Counted from the first letter of the stretch, positions 43,934 to 52,969 are shown. The stretch: DNA of 64,000 nt from Streptomyces lincolnensis (GCF_021173675.1 NZ_JAIHON010000019.1:124001-188000); one strand, 5' to 3'. Numbers and translations: made by a program. The notes: generated by a model from the sequence alone, not told the origin.

Positions 43934-44617
43934 TCACCGACCTTGAACGATCGAGTCGTAAAGGCGCGCGCCCGCCTCGTGCGAGGCTTCGGCCCGTTCC
44001 CGCTCGTCGCCCAGACCGACAGAGAAGTTCACGCCCATCGGCCGCATCACCTGCGTCACGGGGTCCTCGAACTCGCCGAAGTGCTCGGCCAGCTCGAGGG
44101 TGATGTACCCGTGGACCAGACTCCACAACTGGGCGGCTATGACTTCAGGTTTCTGCCGCTCGGCCCTGCCCGAGTCCACGAGCCGTTGACATGCCGCGGT
44201 GATATGGACGTGGGCATCCCTGAAGGCCGGCGAATGGCCGCTCAAGCGAAGGTCCGCGTCCGACAGCGGCCGGTACGTCGCACGAGTGGACAGGCCGAAC
44301 ATCAGGTCATACAGGTGAGGGTTCTCGTGGGCCACTCGGCGGCAGGTCAAAGCCATGGCGAAGAGATCCGCGATCGGATCATCCGTCACCGGCACCTGGG
44401 CGAACGCCCCGGCGAGCTCCCTGAAGCCGTGGTCGGCGACGGCGCGCATCAGCTCGGGGATCCCACCGAAGTGGCCGTAGACGACCATCGTCGACAGCCC
44501 GCTCGCGGACGCCACCGTACGCGCCTTGATGGCCGACGGCCCCTGTTCGGCCAGCAGGCCGACAGCGGCTCGCACCAGCCGCTCCGGTGCGTCATCGAGC
44601 TTCGGCCGCCCTGCCAT
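43934..44617 (-). CDS. TetR-family regulator
   Basis: A 227-residue TetR repressor: ERLVRAAVGLLAEQGPSAIKARTVASASGLSTMVVYGHFGGIPELMRAVADHG and a WHG-type C-terminal domain (VIAAQLWSLVHGYITLELAEHF). It is divergent from the enoyl-CoA hydratase operon at 44829. Upstream at 44651-44663 is an ATAAC-N3-GTTAT palindrome that also precedes the SDR at 42989, so this protein likely controls both flanking units. Effector unknown, perhaps an acyl-CoA. Confidence 0.9.
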   Translation of the reverse strand: MAGRPKLDDAPERLVRAAVGLLAEQGPSAIKARTVASASGLSTMVVYGHFGGIPELMRAVADHGFRELAGAFAQVPVTDDPIADLFAMALTCRRVAHENPHLYDLMFGLSTRATYRPLSDADLRLSGHSPAFRDAHVHITAACQRLVDSGRAERQKPEVIAAQLWSLVHGYITLELAEHFGEFEDPVTQVMRPMGVNFSVGLGDERERAEASHEAGARLYDSIVQGR

Positions 44618-44650
44618 GCCTCTCGCGCCTCCACCATTGACACTCTTGAA

Positions 44651-44663
44651 ATAACTTGGTTAT
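44651..44663. promoter_or_regulatory. ATAAC-N3-GTTAT operator, site 2
   Basis: ATAACTTGGTTAT, in the gap between the divergent TetR gene and the enoyl-CoA hydratase operon. It shares both arms and flanks with the site at 42967-42979. Confidence 0.65.
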
Positions 44664-44828
44664 GTAACTCGTCACGGCAATAGTACACATCTCGAGCGAC
44701 GTGCCGTTTCGGACACGGGCGCGCCTCCCCGGACGGGCTTCCACGCACTGTCCCAGATTCCTGGCGCCGGCAGCCCCTCCCTCACTCGCTTTGCACTCCC
44801 CCATGAACCCAGCACGGGAGCAGAATCC

Positions 44829-45803
44829 ATGCCATACAAAGACAAGGGTCATCTGGAGATCGAGGACCGCGGAGCCGTCCTTGTCGTCCGGGTCGACGGC
44901 GGCCCGCACCAGTTGTTCGGCCTCGACATCGCCCGGCAGCTGGACAAGCTGGTGACCCGGGTCGACCGCGATCCGAGCGTCCGTGCCGTCGTCTTCACCG
45001 GGGCACATCCCGAGCGGTTCGTCAGCCATGCCGCGGTCCAGTGGCTGCAGGAAGAGGGCGCCGCGAGCCCTACGGTCGGCCGGCGCGGTGCCGCCGCCGT
45101 CGTACGCATGGCCAAGCACGTGGACCGGTCCCGTCTCCTCGGGCCCGTGATGCGCAGGACCCCGATGCGCGGAGCCCTCCAGCTGGAGCGCCTGCACACG
45201 ACCTTCCTCCGGATGAACGCCAGCGGTGTCCTCTTCGTCGCCGCCCTCAATGGTTCGGCTCTCGGCCTCGGCGCCGAGTTCGCCTGGGCCTGCGATTTGC
45301 GGGTCATGGCCGACGGGGACTTCTTCATCGGCCAGCCCGAAATCCTCCTCGGCATCATCCCGGGCGGAGGCGGCACCCAGCGGCTGACCCGCCTGATCGG
45401 CACCCACCGGTCCCTGGCCGCGATCCTCGAAGGCAAGCCGTTCACGCCCGCGGAGGCGCTCGCCAACGGGGCGGTCGACAAGGTCGTACCCCAGGACAAG
45501 GTCGTCGCGCAGGCGGTCGAACTCGCGGAGCACTTCGGCCGACGGTCGAAGGGGTCGGTCGCGGCCGCCAAGAGGTCGGTGTACTTCGGCGGCTCGATGT
45601 CCCTGGAGGACGGACTCCACGTCGAACGCGCCGAGTTCTTCACCAGAGTCATGTCGAAGGACGGTCAGGAACTGATGCTCGACTACATGAAGACGACGGA
45701 CGCCACCGGCGAGCTCCCGCTCTACGCCCCGGACACCTACGCCCAGGCGCTCGCCTCGGGCAGCGTGCCCGGGCACCGCTCGACGAAGACGACGCGGCGG
45801 TGA
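44829..45803 (+). CDS. Enoyl-CoA hydratase/isomerase-family protein
   Basis: A 324-residue crotonase-fold protein. The oxyanion-hole segment AALNGSALGLGAEFAWACD and IGQPEILLGIIPGGGGTQRLTRLIG are diagnostic. An insertion at about residues 75-125 (TVGRRGAAAVVRMAKHVDRSRLLGPVMRRTP) makes it longer than the usual 260 residues. Expected to hydrate an enoyl-CoA or perform a related reaction. It is first in an operon with an alpha/beta hydrolase (7 bp after) and an acyl-CoA ligase, a typical acid-activation and beta-oxidation set. Confidence 0.9.
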   Translation: MPYKDKGHLEIEDRGAVLVVRVDGGPHQLFGLDIARQLDKLVTRVDRDPSVRAVVFTGAHPERFVSHAAVQWLQEEGAASPTVGRRGAAAVVRMAKHVDRSRLLGPVMRRTPMRGALQLERLHTTFLRMNASGVLFVAALNGSALGLGAEFAWACDLRVMADGDFFIGQPEILLGIIPGGGGTQRLTRLIGTHRSLAAILEGKPFTPAEALANGAVDKVVPQDKVVAQAVELAEHFGRRSKGSVAAAKRSVYFGGSMSLEDGLHVERAEFFTRVMSKDGQELMLDYMKTTDATGELPLYAPDTYAQALASGSVPGHRSTKTTRR

Positions 45804-45810
45804 GCCGACG

Positions 45811-46731
45811 ATGACCACTGCGCACCCCGTCACCCGCCACGACATCACCTTCCCCTCCGGCGACAGCACCTGTGCCGGATGGCTCTACCTCCCGACCGGC
45901 GTCACCTCCCCGCCCATCGTCATCCTCGGGCACGGCCTCGGCGCCACCCGCGAGATGCGCCTGGACGCCTTCGCCGAGCGTTTCGCCCAGGCCGGCATCG
46001 CCGCCGTGGCCTTCACCTACCGGCACTTCGGCGACAGCGGCGGCCACCCGCGCCAGCTCCTGTCGATCAAGCGTCAGCTCGCCGACTGGGACTCCGCCAT
46101 CGCCTACGTCAAGGCCCGCCCTGACATCGACCGCTCCCGCATCGCGGTGTGGGGCAGCTCCTTCGGCGGAGGCCACGCCATCACCGTCGCCTCTCGGCAT
46201 CCCGAACTGCGCGCGGCCGTGTCCCAGTGCCCGTTCACCGATGGCCTCGCCTCCGCGCTCGCACTCGGCCCGGTCGCCTCGCTCAGGATGACCCCCGTGC
46301 TCGCCCGGGACATGGCGGCCAGACTGCGCGGCAAGGCACCCGCGATGGTTCCCATCGCCTCCGCCCCCGGTTCGCCGGCCCTCATGAACGCTCCGGACGC
46401 CCTGCCCGGATATCAGGCGCTGCAACCGCCGGGGACGACGTTCCGCAACGAGGTGGCGGCACGGGTCATTCCGACCATCGCCACCTACCGGCCCGGGCGT
46501 GCGGCGAAGAAGGTCGCCATGCCGATCCTCTTCTGCGTCAGCAACACCGACTCCGTCACGCCTCCCGCCCAGACCCTCAGGTACGCGCGCACCGCACCCC
46601 GGGGAGAGATCAAGAGGTACGACGCCGGCCACTTCGACTTCTACACCGGCGAGACCTTCGAGGCCCTGGTCCGCGACCAGATCGAGTTCCTCACCCGGCA
46701 GCTGCGCCCCGCGCCGGCATCGACTCCTTGA
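45811..46731 (+). CDS. Alpha/beta hydrolase (dienelactone-hydrolase-like)
   Basis: A 306-residue alpha/beta hydrolase of the S9/dienelactone hydrolase-like group. HGLGATREM provides the oxyanion hole, WGSSFGGGHA the nucleophile Ser117, CVSNTDSVTP the acid and YDAGHFDFY the histidine. It lies 7 bp after the enoyl-CoA hydratase gene and 35 bp before the acyl-CoA ligase gene. It could open a lactone or ester to give the acid activated by the ligase; that order is inference. Confidence 0.88.
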   Translation: MTTAHPVTRHDITFPSGDSTCAGWLYLPTGVTSPPIVILGHGLGATREMRLDAFAERFAQAGIAAVAFTYRHFGDSGGHPRQLLSIKRQLADWDSAIAYVKARPDIDRSRIAVWGSSFGGGHAITVASRHPELRAAVSQCPFTDGLASALALGPVASLRMTPVLARDMAARLRGKAPAMVPIASAPGSPALMNAPDALPGYQALQPPGTTFRNEVAARVIPTIATYRPGRAAKKVAMPILFCVSNTDSVTPPAQTLRYARTAPRGEIKRYDAGHFDFYTGETFEALVRDQIEFLTRQLRPAPASTP

Positions 46732-46766
46732 CCGGATCGCACAACACCGAGACAGGTACGCCCGCC

Positions 46767-48233
46767 ATGAACTTCGCTTCACTGCCCGACCGCCGCGCCG
46801 CTCACGACCCCGATGGGGCAGCGGTCTCGGACGGGCGCCAGTCACTCACCAACACCCAGTTGCTGGACCGCGTCCGTGCCGCAGCGCTTCAGCTCCAGGA
46901 CCTCGGCATCGGTCCCGGCGATGTCGTGGCCCTCAAGCTGACGAACCGCATCGAGTTCGTGCTGCTGTTGTTCGCCGCCTGGCGGATCGGCGCCACCATC
47001 ACGCCGGTCAACCCGAGCATGACCGACGTCGAGGTGGACCGACAGGTCAAGGACTCCGGTGCGCGTCTGCTGGTGGTCGAAGACCGCGAGGCGCCCGTCA
47101 CGGACGGTACTGCCGTACTCGCCGTCGGCGCACTGCACAAGGAAGGGGCGAGTTCGGATCACGCACCGCATGTGGACCCATCCGCGCTGGCTCTCCTCAT
47201 ATACACCAGCGGCACCACCGGGACGCCCAAGGGCGTGATGCTGGACCACGCCAACATCGACGCCATGACGGAGATGGGCCGCCTGTCCCTGGACATCGGG
47301 CCCGCCGACCGGTGCCTGCTGATCCTGCCGCTCTTCCACGTCAACGGCATCGTGGTCAGCATTCTCACGCCTCTTCTCGCGGGGGCGAGCGTCGTCATCG
47401 CGGGCGGCCGGTTCGACCCACACAGCTTCTTCGACCTCGTCGAGCAGGAGCGCCCCACCTTCTTCAGCGCCGTGCCGACGATCTACGGCATGCTCGCTGC
47501 ACTCCCGGACGACGTGCGGCCCGACACATCGTCGCTGAGGTTCGGAGTCTGTGGCGCCGCACCTGCCTCCGCCGAGCTGCTGAACCGGTTCGAAGCCCGC
47601 TACGGGTTCCCTCTTGTCGAGGGGTACGGCCTGTCCGAAGGAACCTGCGGGTCCACCGTCAACCCCGTCGCGGGCCCTCGACGTGCCGGCACCGTGGGAC
47701 TTCCCTTCCCCGGCCAGCAGATTCGGATCGTCGACGCCGAAGGTACCGAGGTGGGGCCGGGCACGGACGGTGAGGTCCTTGTGAAGGGCCCCAACGTCAT
47801 GCGTGGCTACCTCGGCCGCCCCGAGGAAACGGCCAGAGTCATCGTCGACGGCTGGTTGCACACGGGCGATGTGGGTCACCTCGACGCCGAGGGCTACCTG
47901 ACCCTGGTCGGGCGCTCGAAAGACATGATCATCCGTGGCGGGGAGAACATCTACCCCAAGGAGATCGAGGACGTCCTCACAGGCGACCCATCGGTGCTCG
48001 AAGCCGCCGTGATCGGCGTACCCGACGAGAAGTGGGGAGAGGTGGTCGTGGCCTACATACAGCCGCGACCAGGCCTGACCGTCGATCTGACGGCGCTGCG
48101 GGAGCTCTGTGCGCGCAACCTCACCGGCTTCAAGCGTCCGACCGAGTTCTTCGTGGTGGAGGCCATAGCGAAGAACGCGGTCGGGAAGATCGACAAGGCC
48201 TCCTTGCGCGCTGCCCACGTCGCGGTTTCCTGA
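46767..48233 (+). CDS. AMP-dependent acyl-CoA synthetase
   Basis: A 488-residue ligase. IYTSGTTGTPKGVMLDH begins near residue 145, GYGLSEGTCGSTVNP is the A5 region, GWLHTGDVGHLDAEGYLTLVGRSKDMIIRGGENIYPKEIE spans the hinge, and NAVGKIDKASLR has the C-terminal catalytic lysine. All motifs are intact. It is the last gene of the three-gene operon from 44829 and is followed by a strong hairpin. It converts the pathway acid to its CoA thioester. Confidence 0.93.
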   Translation: MNFASLPDRRAAHDPDGAAVSDGRQSLTNTQLLDRVRAAALQLQDLGIGPGDVVALKLTNRIEFVLLLFAAWRIGATITPVNPSMTDVEVDRQVKDSGARLLVVEDREAPVTDGTAVLAVGALHKEGASSDHAPHVDPSALALLIYTSGTTGTPKGVMLDHANIDAMTEMGRLSLDIGPADRCLLILPLFHVNGIVVSILTPLLAGASVVIAGGRFDPHSFFDLVEQERPTFFSAVPTIYGMLAALPDDVRPDTSSLRFGVCGAAPASAELLNRFEARYGFPLVEGYGLSEGTCGSTVNPVAGPRRAGTVGLPFPGQQIRIVDAEGTEVGPGTDGEVLVKGPNVMRGYLGRPEETARVIVDGWLHTGDVGHLDAEGYLTLVGRSKDMIIRGGENIYPKEIEDVLTGDPSVLEAAVIGVPDEKWGEVVVAYIQPRPGLTVDLTALRELCARNLTGFKRPTEFFVVEAIAKNAVGKIDKASLRAAHVAVS

Positions 48234-48340
48234 GCTTCACCGCGCGCCGAGCCTGGACGCCCAGGCAGCGCATATCCGACAGCGCGGCCGTGGGGGACGC
48301 TTCGGCGGGTGTCCCGGTCTCGGCCCGGATCTGACTGCGT

Positions 48341-48370
48341 GGCGGCCCAACCGGAAGCAACTGGGCCGCC
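48341..48370. terminator. Hairpin between convergent genes
   Basis: GGCGGCCCA and TGGGCCGCC form a perfect 9-bp stem with a 12-nt loop, between the acyl-CoA ligase and the convergent dehalogenase-like gene. Confidence 0.7.
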
Positions 48371-48462
48371 CCTCGGTCCGGGAGGCGGCTCGGACGACTT
48401 GCCCCGGCCGGCCAGTGAGACTGTGGACCCGCAGGGGCGCCGCTCTCGTCGTGGTGGCTGGG

Positions 48463-49335
48463 TCACCGACTCGCCTCGTGGGCCAGGAACGACCGCAAAT
48501 GGCCCAGCAGTGCATCCGGTTGCTCTTCCGGGATGAAGTGGCCGCACTCCGGGATTTCTGCTCCGGTGACGTCGTCCGCGTAGGCGCGCCAGATCTCCAG
48601 CGTCGGCAGGCGGGAGGGCAGCCCTGCGGAACCCCAGAGCGCCAGTACCGGCATGGTGAGGCGGCGGCCCTCAGCGGCATCGATGTCGTCGAGGGCGACG
48701 TCCTGCTCCATGGCGCGGTAGTCGTCGAAACTCGCGCGCATGGCACCAGGGCGGGAGAAGGCTCGGACATATCTGTCGACCGCTTCGGGTGTCAGCCCGT
48801 GCCGGTTATAGGTCCACCGCTCGAAGAAGTACTCGAGATACCCGCGTACGTCGTGCCCCACGAGCCGCTCGGGAAGGTCGGGCTGCATCTGGAACAGCCA
48901 GTGCCAGTACCCGGAGGCGAGTGAGGCGTCCAGCCGGCGGAACATCTCCCGGGTCGGCACGATGTCGAGCACAGCCAGCCGTTCCACCTGATCGGGGCGG
49001 TCCAGCGCCCAGCGGTGCCCCACGCGGGCGCCCCGGTCGTGACCCACGACGGCGGTCGTCTCGAAGCCGAGTGCTTCGACGAGGCCCGCCATGTCGGCGG
49101 CCATCCGCCGCTTGTCGTATCCGGTCGAGGGCTTGTCGCTCAGGCCGTAGCCACGCAGGTCGGGTGCCACCACGGTGTGGTCGGCGGCAAGATCCGCCAG
49201 TACCGGCTGCCAGCAGTCGGAGGTCTGCGGCCAGCCGTGGAGCAGGACGAGCAGAGGACCGGATCCCGCTCGGAGGTAGTGCAGGCGGACCCCGTCCACC
49301 TGCGTCACGCCTGTGGTCACAGTGGGCTGTCCCAT
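48463..49335 (-). CDS. Fluoroacetate-dehalogenase-like alpha/beta hydrolase
   Basis: A 290-residue alpha/beta hydrolase with an aspartate nucleophile. GHDRGARVGHR gives Asp100 with Arg101 and Arg104, Asp124 (LAVLDIVPT) is the acid, His266 (CGHFIPEE) the base, and His145-Trp146 plus Tyr206 (FDDYRAM) match the halide pocket. Spacing from the nucleophile (+1, +4, +24, +45, +46) is as I recall it for bacterial fluoroacetate dehalogenases. HGWPQ supplies the oxyanion hole. Epoxide hydrolases share the fold but lack the paired arginines and the His-Trp. It is divergent from a CGNR regulator across a palindrome, so it is probably inducible. Confidence 0.85.
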   Translation of the reverse strand: MGQPTVTTGVTQVDGVRLHYLRAGSGPLLVLLHGWPQTSDCWQPVLADLAADHTVVAPDLRGYGLSDKPSTGYDKRRMAADMAGLVEALGFETTAVVGHDRGARVGHRWALDRPDQVERLAVLDIVPTREMFRRLDASLASGYWHWLFQMQPDLPERLVGHDVRGYLEYFFERWTYNRHGLTPEAVDRYVRAFSRPGAMRASFDDYRAMEQDVALDDIDAAEGRRLTMPVLALWGSAGLPSRLPTLEIWRAYADDVTGAEIPECGHFIPEEQPDALLGHLRSFLAHEASR

Positions 49336-49358
49336 GGATGCGCCTCCCCGGCATGAAC

Positions 49359-49377
49359 TAACCCTCTTAGAGGGTTA
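49359..49377. promoter_or_regulatory. TAACCCTC-N3-GAGGGTTA operator
   Basis: A perfect inverted repeat with 8-bp arms and TTA between, midway between the divergent dehalogenase-like and CGNR-regulator genes. It ends 8 bp before the regulator GTG. Very likely the CGNR protein's operator. Confidence 0.7.
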
Positions 49378-49385
49378 AAGCTAAC

Positions 49386-50006
49386 GTGCAGAATGAAGGC
49401 GTGGCAACGGACGACACGTGGATCTGGGACGGCGGGCGGGCCTGTCTGGACTTCACCAACACCCTCCGCCACCGGTGGCGACCCACGCCGGGGGAGACGC
49501 TCCGGAACCCGGGCGATCTCACCCTCTGGCTTCAGCGGGCCGGACTGCTCACACCGGGCATCCCGGATCCCGTGGATGCCGCCGTCCTGGCATCGGGCCG
49601 ACGGCTGCGCGAGGCGGTCGACCGGGCCGTAATCGCGGTCTCCGACGGCCGACTGCCCTCCTCCAGCGACGTCGTGCTGCTCAACGGATCGGCAGCACAG
49701 GCGCCCCGGCCGGCGCCGCAAATCACCATCAAAGGCGGTCACTTGGAGCCCGCCGGCACCACGACCATGGCACCTGATTCCGCGACCGCGCTGGCACTGA
49801 TCGCGCAGGACGCCGTAGACCTGCTCCTGTCGACCGAGATCCGGCGCGTACGCGTGTGCAGCGCGGACATGTGCGCCCTGCGCTTCCTGGACCGCTCGCC
49901 CGCCCACAACCGCCGCTGGTGCTCGATGTCCCGCTGCGGCAACCGCACCAAAGTCCGCCTCCACCAGGCCCGAGCCAGACGGAGTGAGCGCACCCCGGCG
50001 GACTGA
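49386..50006 (+). CDS. CGNR zinc-finger (ABATE-domain) regulator
   Basis: A 206-residue protein with an N-terminal ABATE stress-sensing-type domain (WIWDGGRACLDFTNTLRHRW) and a C-terminal CGNR zinc finger: VCSADMCALRFLDRS, then RRWCSMSRCGNRTKVR, with four spaced cysteines. Proteins of this type are transcription regulators, often for detoxification genes. GTG 49386 may be leaderless; GTG 49401 has GAAGG almost adjacent and would remove five residues. The dehalogenase-like gene across the palindrome is its obvious target. Confidence 0.88.
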   Translation: MQNEGVATDDTWIWDGGRACLDFTNTLRHRWRPTPGETLRNPGDLTLWLQRAGLLTPGIPDPVDAAVLASGRRLREAVDRAVIAVSDGRLPSSSDVVLLNGSAAQAPRPAPQITIKGGHLEPAGTTTMAPDSATALALIAQDAVDLLLSTEIRRVRVCSADMCALRFLDRSPAHNRRWCSMSRCGNRTKVRLHQARARRSERTPAD

Positions 50007-50040
50007 GCCCACCTGGACCCCTGCCGCCACCGCGCTCAGC

Positions 50041-50550
50041 TCACTCCGCGGGCCTCAGACGAAATGCGGGGCCGGGGACACTCTCGATGTCCTCCGCCTG
50101 CACGGCGTGGCCGCGTTCGCAGCGGATCTGGGCATCGACGTGCGCACCGCATCCGCGGTGTCGCGTCAGTACGGCCGGGCCCTCCGGGTCGGCGCGGTAG
50201 CGGTCGCCCCACTGCAGGAGCCCCATCACGGCCGGGACCAGATCCACGCCCTTGGGGGTGATCACATACTTCGGCCGACTCCGCGAACCCGGCTCCTTGT
50301 AGGTCTCGGTGGCCAGGATCCCTTCCTCGACAAGCATCCGGAGCCGGGCAGCGAGAAGGTTGCGGGGACAGCCCAGAACCCGTTCGAAGTCACTGAAGCG
50401 GGACGAGCCGTACCAGACCTCGCGCAGGATCAGGATCGTCCACTTCTCCCCCACGACCTCAAGGGTCCGGGCGATCGAGCAGTTCGACATGTCCCGGTCG
50501 AGTCGGGTGTCCATGCCGGCGTCCTGAAGAGCTTCCGTCCTCGCATCCAT
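50041..50550 (-). CDS. HxlR-family regulator, copy 2
   Basis: A 169-residue regulator nearly identical to the one at 20210-20719, with the whole HTH core (CSIARTLEVVGEKWTILIL onward) unchanged. Differences cluster in the first 15 and last 45 residues. Its promoter carries the 19-bp recurrent element and faces a quinone-reductase-type gene 103 bp away, an arrangement known for HxlR proteins that sense quinones or aldehydes. The paralogue at 20210 has lost or never had such a partner. Confidence 0.92.
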   Translation of the reverse strand: MDARTEALQDAGMDTRLDRDMSNCSIARTLEVVGEKWTILILREVWYGSSRFSDFERVLGCPRNLLAARLRMLVEEGILATETYKEPGSRSRPKYVITPKGVDLVPAVMGLLQWGDRYRADPEGPAVLTRHRGCGAHVDAQIRCERGHAVQAEDIESVPGPAFRLRPAE

Positions 50551-50573
50551 GGGGGTGATTCTAACCCGACCTG

Positions 50574-50600
50574 AGTTTACTTTTCCATACTCAACAAGTA
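50574..50600. promoter_or_regulatory. Recurrent element, site B
   Basis: AGTTTACTTTTCCATACTC (50574-50592) is followed by AACAAGTA. It contains TACTT (50578-50582) and AAGTA (50596-50600), an inverted repeat with a 13-bp spacer. Exactly the same spacing recurs at 63599-63621. Probably the HxlR operator between copy 2 and the quinone-reductase-type gene. Confidence 0.6.
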
Positions 50601-50653
50601 GCGTCATGACCACACGCAGACGACCGAGAAGATCACATGGAAAGGCGGCCGAC

Positions 50654-51667
50654 ATGAAGGCGTTCGTCGTCGAAAAGTACGGCAAGGACGGCGTGCGCGC
50701 CGCCGAGGTATCCGAGCCCAGCGTCGGTGACCGCGATGTTCTGGTCAGGGTGAGCGCCGCGAGCATCAACCCGCTGGACAAGATGGTCCGCAACGGGGAG
50801 TTCAAACAGCTGTTGAAGTACAAGCCTCCGTTCGTGCTCGGTCACGACGTGGCCGGCGTCGTGACGCGGGTCGGTTCCGCCGTGCGCGGCTTCGAAGTCG
50901 GCGACGAGGTCTACGCCCGTCCGCGCGACCTGCGGATCGGAGGCTTCGCGGAGTACATCGCGATCGACATGGACGACGTCGCGCCCAAGCCGGTCTCGCT
51001 CACCCCGCAGGAGGCGGCCGCGGTCCCGCTGGTGGCCCTGGCCGCCTGGCAGGTCCTCGTGGACCAGGCCCATGTGAAGCCGGGTCAGAAAGTGCTCGTC
51101 CACGCCGGTGCCGGCGGTCTCGGATCGACGGTCATCCAGCTCGCCAAACACCTCGGTGCCACCGTGGCGACGACCGCGAGCGCTCATTCCGAGAAGCTGG
51201 TCAGAAGCCTCGGTGCCGACATCGTCGTCGACTACAAGACGGAGGACTTCTCCAAGGTGCTGTCCGGCTACGACCTGGTGCTGGACGCCGTGGGCGGGGC
51301 GAACCTGGAGAAGTCGCTGACCGTGCTGAAGCCCGGCGGCCTGGCTGTGAGCGTCGTGGGCCCGCCGGACGCCGGGTTCGCCGGGCAGCTCGGCGCTCCC
51401 TCCTTCCTGGGGCTGGTCATGAACGTGCTCAGTCGCAAGATCCGCAAGCAGGCGAAGGCCCTGGGCGTTCGCTACCAGTTCTTCTTCATGCAGGCCAATG
51501 GCTCCCAGTTGCGCGAGCTCGGCGCCCTCTACGACAGCGGGAAGCTCCGCCCGGTCATCGACAGCACCTTCCCGTTCGATCAGACGCTCGAGGCGATGGC
51601 TTACGTCGAGCAGGGTCGCACCACGGCCGGCAAGGTCGTGGTCTCGATGACGCCCGACAGCAACTGA
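50654..51667 (+). CDS. NADP-dependent quinone oxidoreductase-type dehydrogenase, copy 1
   Basis: A 337-residue zinc-independent medium-chain dehydrogenase/reductase. SINPLDKMVRNGEF, PFVLGHDVAGVVTRVG, VLVHAGAGGLGSTVIQLAKHLGA (NADP site) and YDLVLDAVGGANLEKSL fit the zeta-crystallin-like group. These reduce quinones or activated double bonds. A related copy lies at 59688. ATG 50654 is the start of the conserved MKAFVV. It is divergent from HxlR copy 2 and likely induced by its electrophilic substrate. Confidence 0.9.
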   Translation: MKAFVVEKYGKDGVRAAEVSEPSVGDRDVLVRVSAASINPLDKMVRNGEFKQLLKYKPPFVLGHDVAGVVTRVGSAVRGFEVGDEVYARPRDLRIGGFAEYIAIDMDDVAPKPVSLTPQEAAAVPLVALAAWQVLVDQAHVKPGQKVLVHAGAGGLGSTVIQLAKHLGATVATTASAHSEKLVRSLGADIVVDYKTEDFSKVLSGYDLVLDAVGGANLEKSLTVLKPGGLAVSVVGPPDAGFAGQLGAPSFLGLVMNVLSRKIRKQAKALGVRYQFFFMQANGSQLRELGALYDSGKLRPVIDSTFPFDQTLEAMAYVEQGRTTAGKVVVSMTPDSN

Positions 51668-52030
51668 GATCAGGCCGGTCACACGGCATCCTCCTGGCAT
51701 GATCACGCGGGGCCGACGACGCGACGGCACGGGGCGAGAGGCGCTCGCCGCGTCGGGAGGAACACCATCGACGGCTCGCGTGTCCCGACGCTCATGACGG
51801 ACACGGGAGTTGTCCAACGGCGTCCTCTGCTCCGGCCCCGAATCCGAGGGCTGCCGGCGGCCGCAACAGTCTGCGGAGCCCCGTGCCCCGAGTGCCTTGG
51901 ATTGCATCCAGGGAAGTGGTGTACGGGTTCGATCTGATCCGGGGTTTGCTCCGGCATCGGGTCGGTGCCCGCATAGATGAACGGCCATCGGCTGATCTTC
52001 GAGGTGTCGAAGCCCGAAGGACGTCAGCAC
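51668..52030. other. Gene-free stretch
   Basis: About 360 bp after the quinone-reductase-type gene with no recognisable protein on either strand. It leads into the block of mobile-element fragments and is probably degenerate. Confidence 0.45.
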
Positions 52031-52049
52031 GATGACCGCACCTGCCAGT

Positions 52050-52145
52050 GCGCCCGCACGCCCTCGCCGAGGACTACCTCGCCGCGCCGAGTCCCGATCT
52101 GCTGCGCGCGACGGGCTGAACGTTCGCCGACACGCTCATGCCCGG
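52050..52145 (+). pseudogene. IS256-type transposase N-terminal fragment
   Basis: In one frame the sequence reads HALAEDYLAAPSPDLLRATG, a stop, then TFADTLM, resembling the N-terminus of actinobacterial IS256-family transposases. No further transposase sequence follows. This is a short scrap, so the call is tentative. Confidence 0.4.
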
Positions 52146-52375
52146 GACCTGCGCACATACGTGGCATTCCTGTGGTTCACGCGACGCAGGCGGGACCGGC
52201 GTGACGCGTCCATGGACCACCGAGCGGCGTTCGAGTGGCGGCGGCGTCGTGATGAGCGTGGCCCTCGTTCGGAAAAGGAGAGTTGGGACCGGGAGGTGTC
52301 CACGGTCAACGAGTTCTACCTGTGGGCAGGACGTCGTGAGGGCCGATCCCATCCGTCAGCGCGCGGGCTTCGGTG
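52140..52375 (+). pseudogene. Tyrosine recombinase/integrase fragment
   Basis: LRTYVAFLWFTRRRRDRRDAS, AAFEWRRRRDERGPR and SWDREVSTVNEFYLWA resemble the N-terminal SAM-like core-binding domain of actinobacterial integrases. A frameshift near 52325 continues it as VVRADPIRQRAG. The catalytic Arg-His-Arg-Tyr domain is absent, so it is inactive debris. Confidence 0.55.
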
Positions 52376-52969
52376 TGGTCGCCGTGGCGGGACGGGGCTG
52401 GCGGCACGATGGTGCGGCAAGTGCCGGCCGCGGCACTACGCCGCCCTGGTCGACGTGCGCTTCCGGCCCCGCATCCCGGCGCCGGCCCGGCCTGCGACGC
52501 CGACGGAACCCTCCGGATCCGACGTACGTACGGAAGCCAACCTGAGCCGGCCACGGAAGGAGAACACCGACCTGCGCGCACTCTGGCTCTGTACGAGGAG
52601 GCCATCCGCCGGCCGGCTCTCGAAATCGGCGCACTGCACAGCGGCGGCACCGTTCTTCCACTGCCAACCGCAGCAGGCCCGCGCCGCCCGGGCCCTCCTG
52701 AATCCGACACCCCCCAGGCGCCTGGCGTGCGAAAGGACGTCGGGCGTGGCGCGCAGCCGACTACCGATGATCAAGGAATCACCTCCTGGACGGCGGACGA
52801 GATCCAGAGGCGTTGCGCTGATGACCGAGCTCGGGCAGTTCGGCGGCGGCGGTCAGGCCCTGTACGACCCCGTCTCGGCGAGCGGAGCCTCAGGGACCGG
52901 TCCGGCGACTATCCCCGCCGCCCCCGGGCCGACTCGCCCAGCGGACCGTCCCGGGGCACGCTGGAAGGA

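Noticed and set aside
52436..52774. 112-codon minus-strand frame with AGGAGGTGA upstream of a TTG
   Set aside because: The ribosome site is striking, but the translation has no recognisable domain and lies in a region of gene debris.
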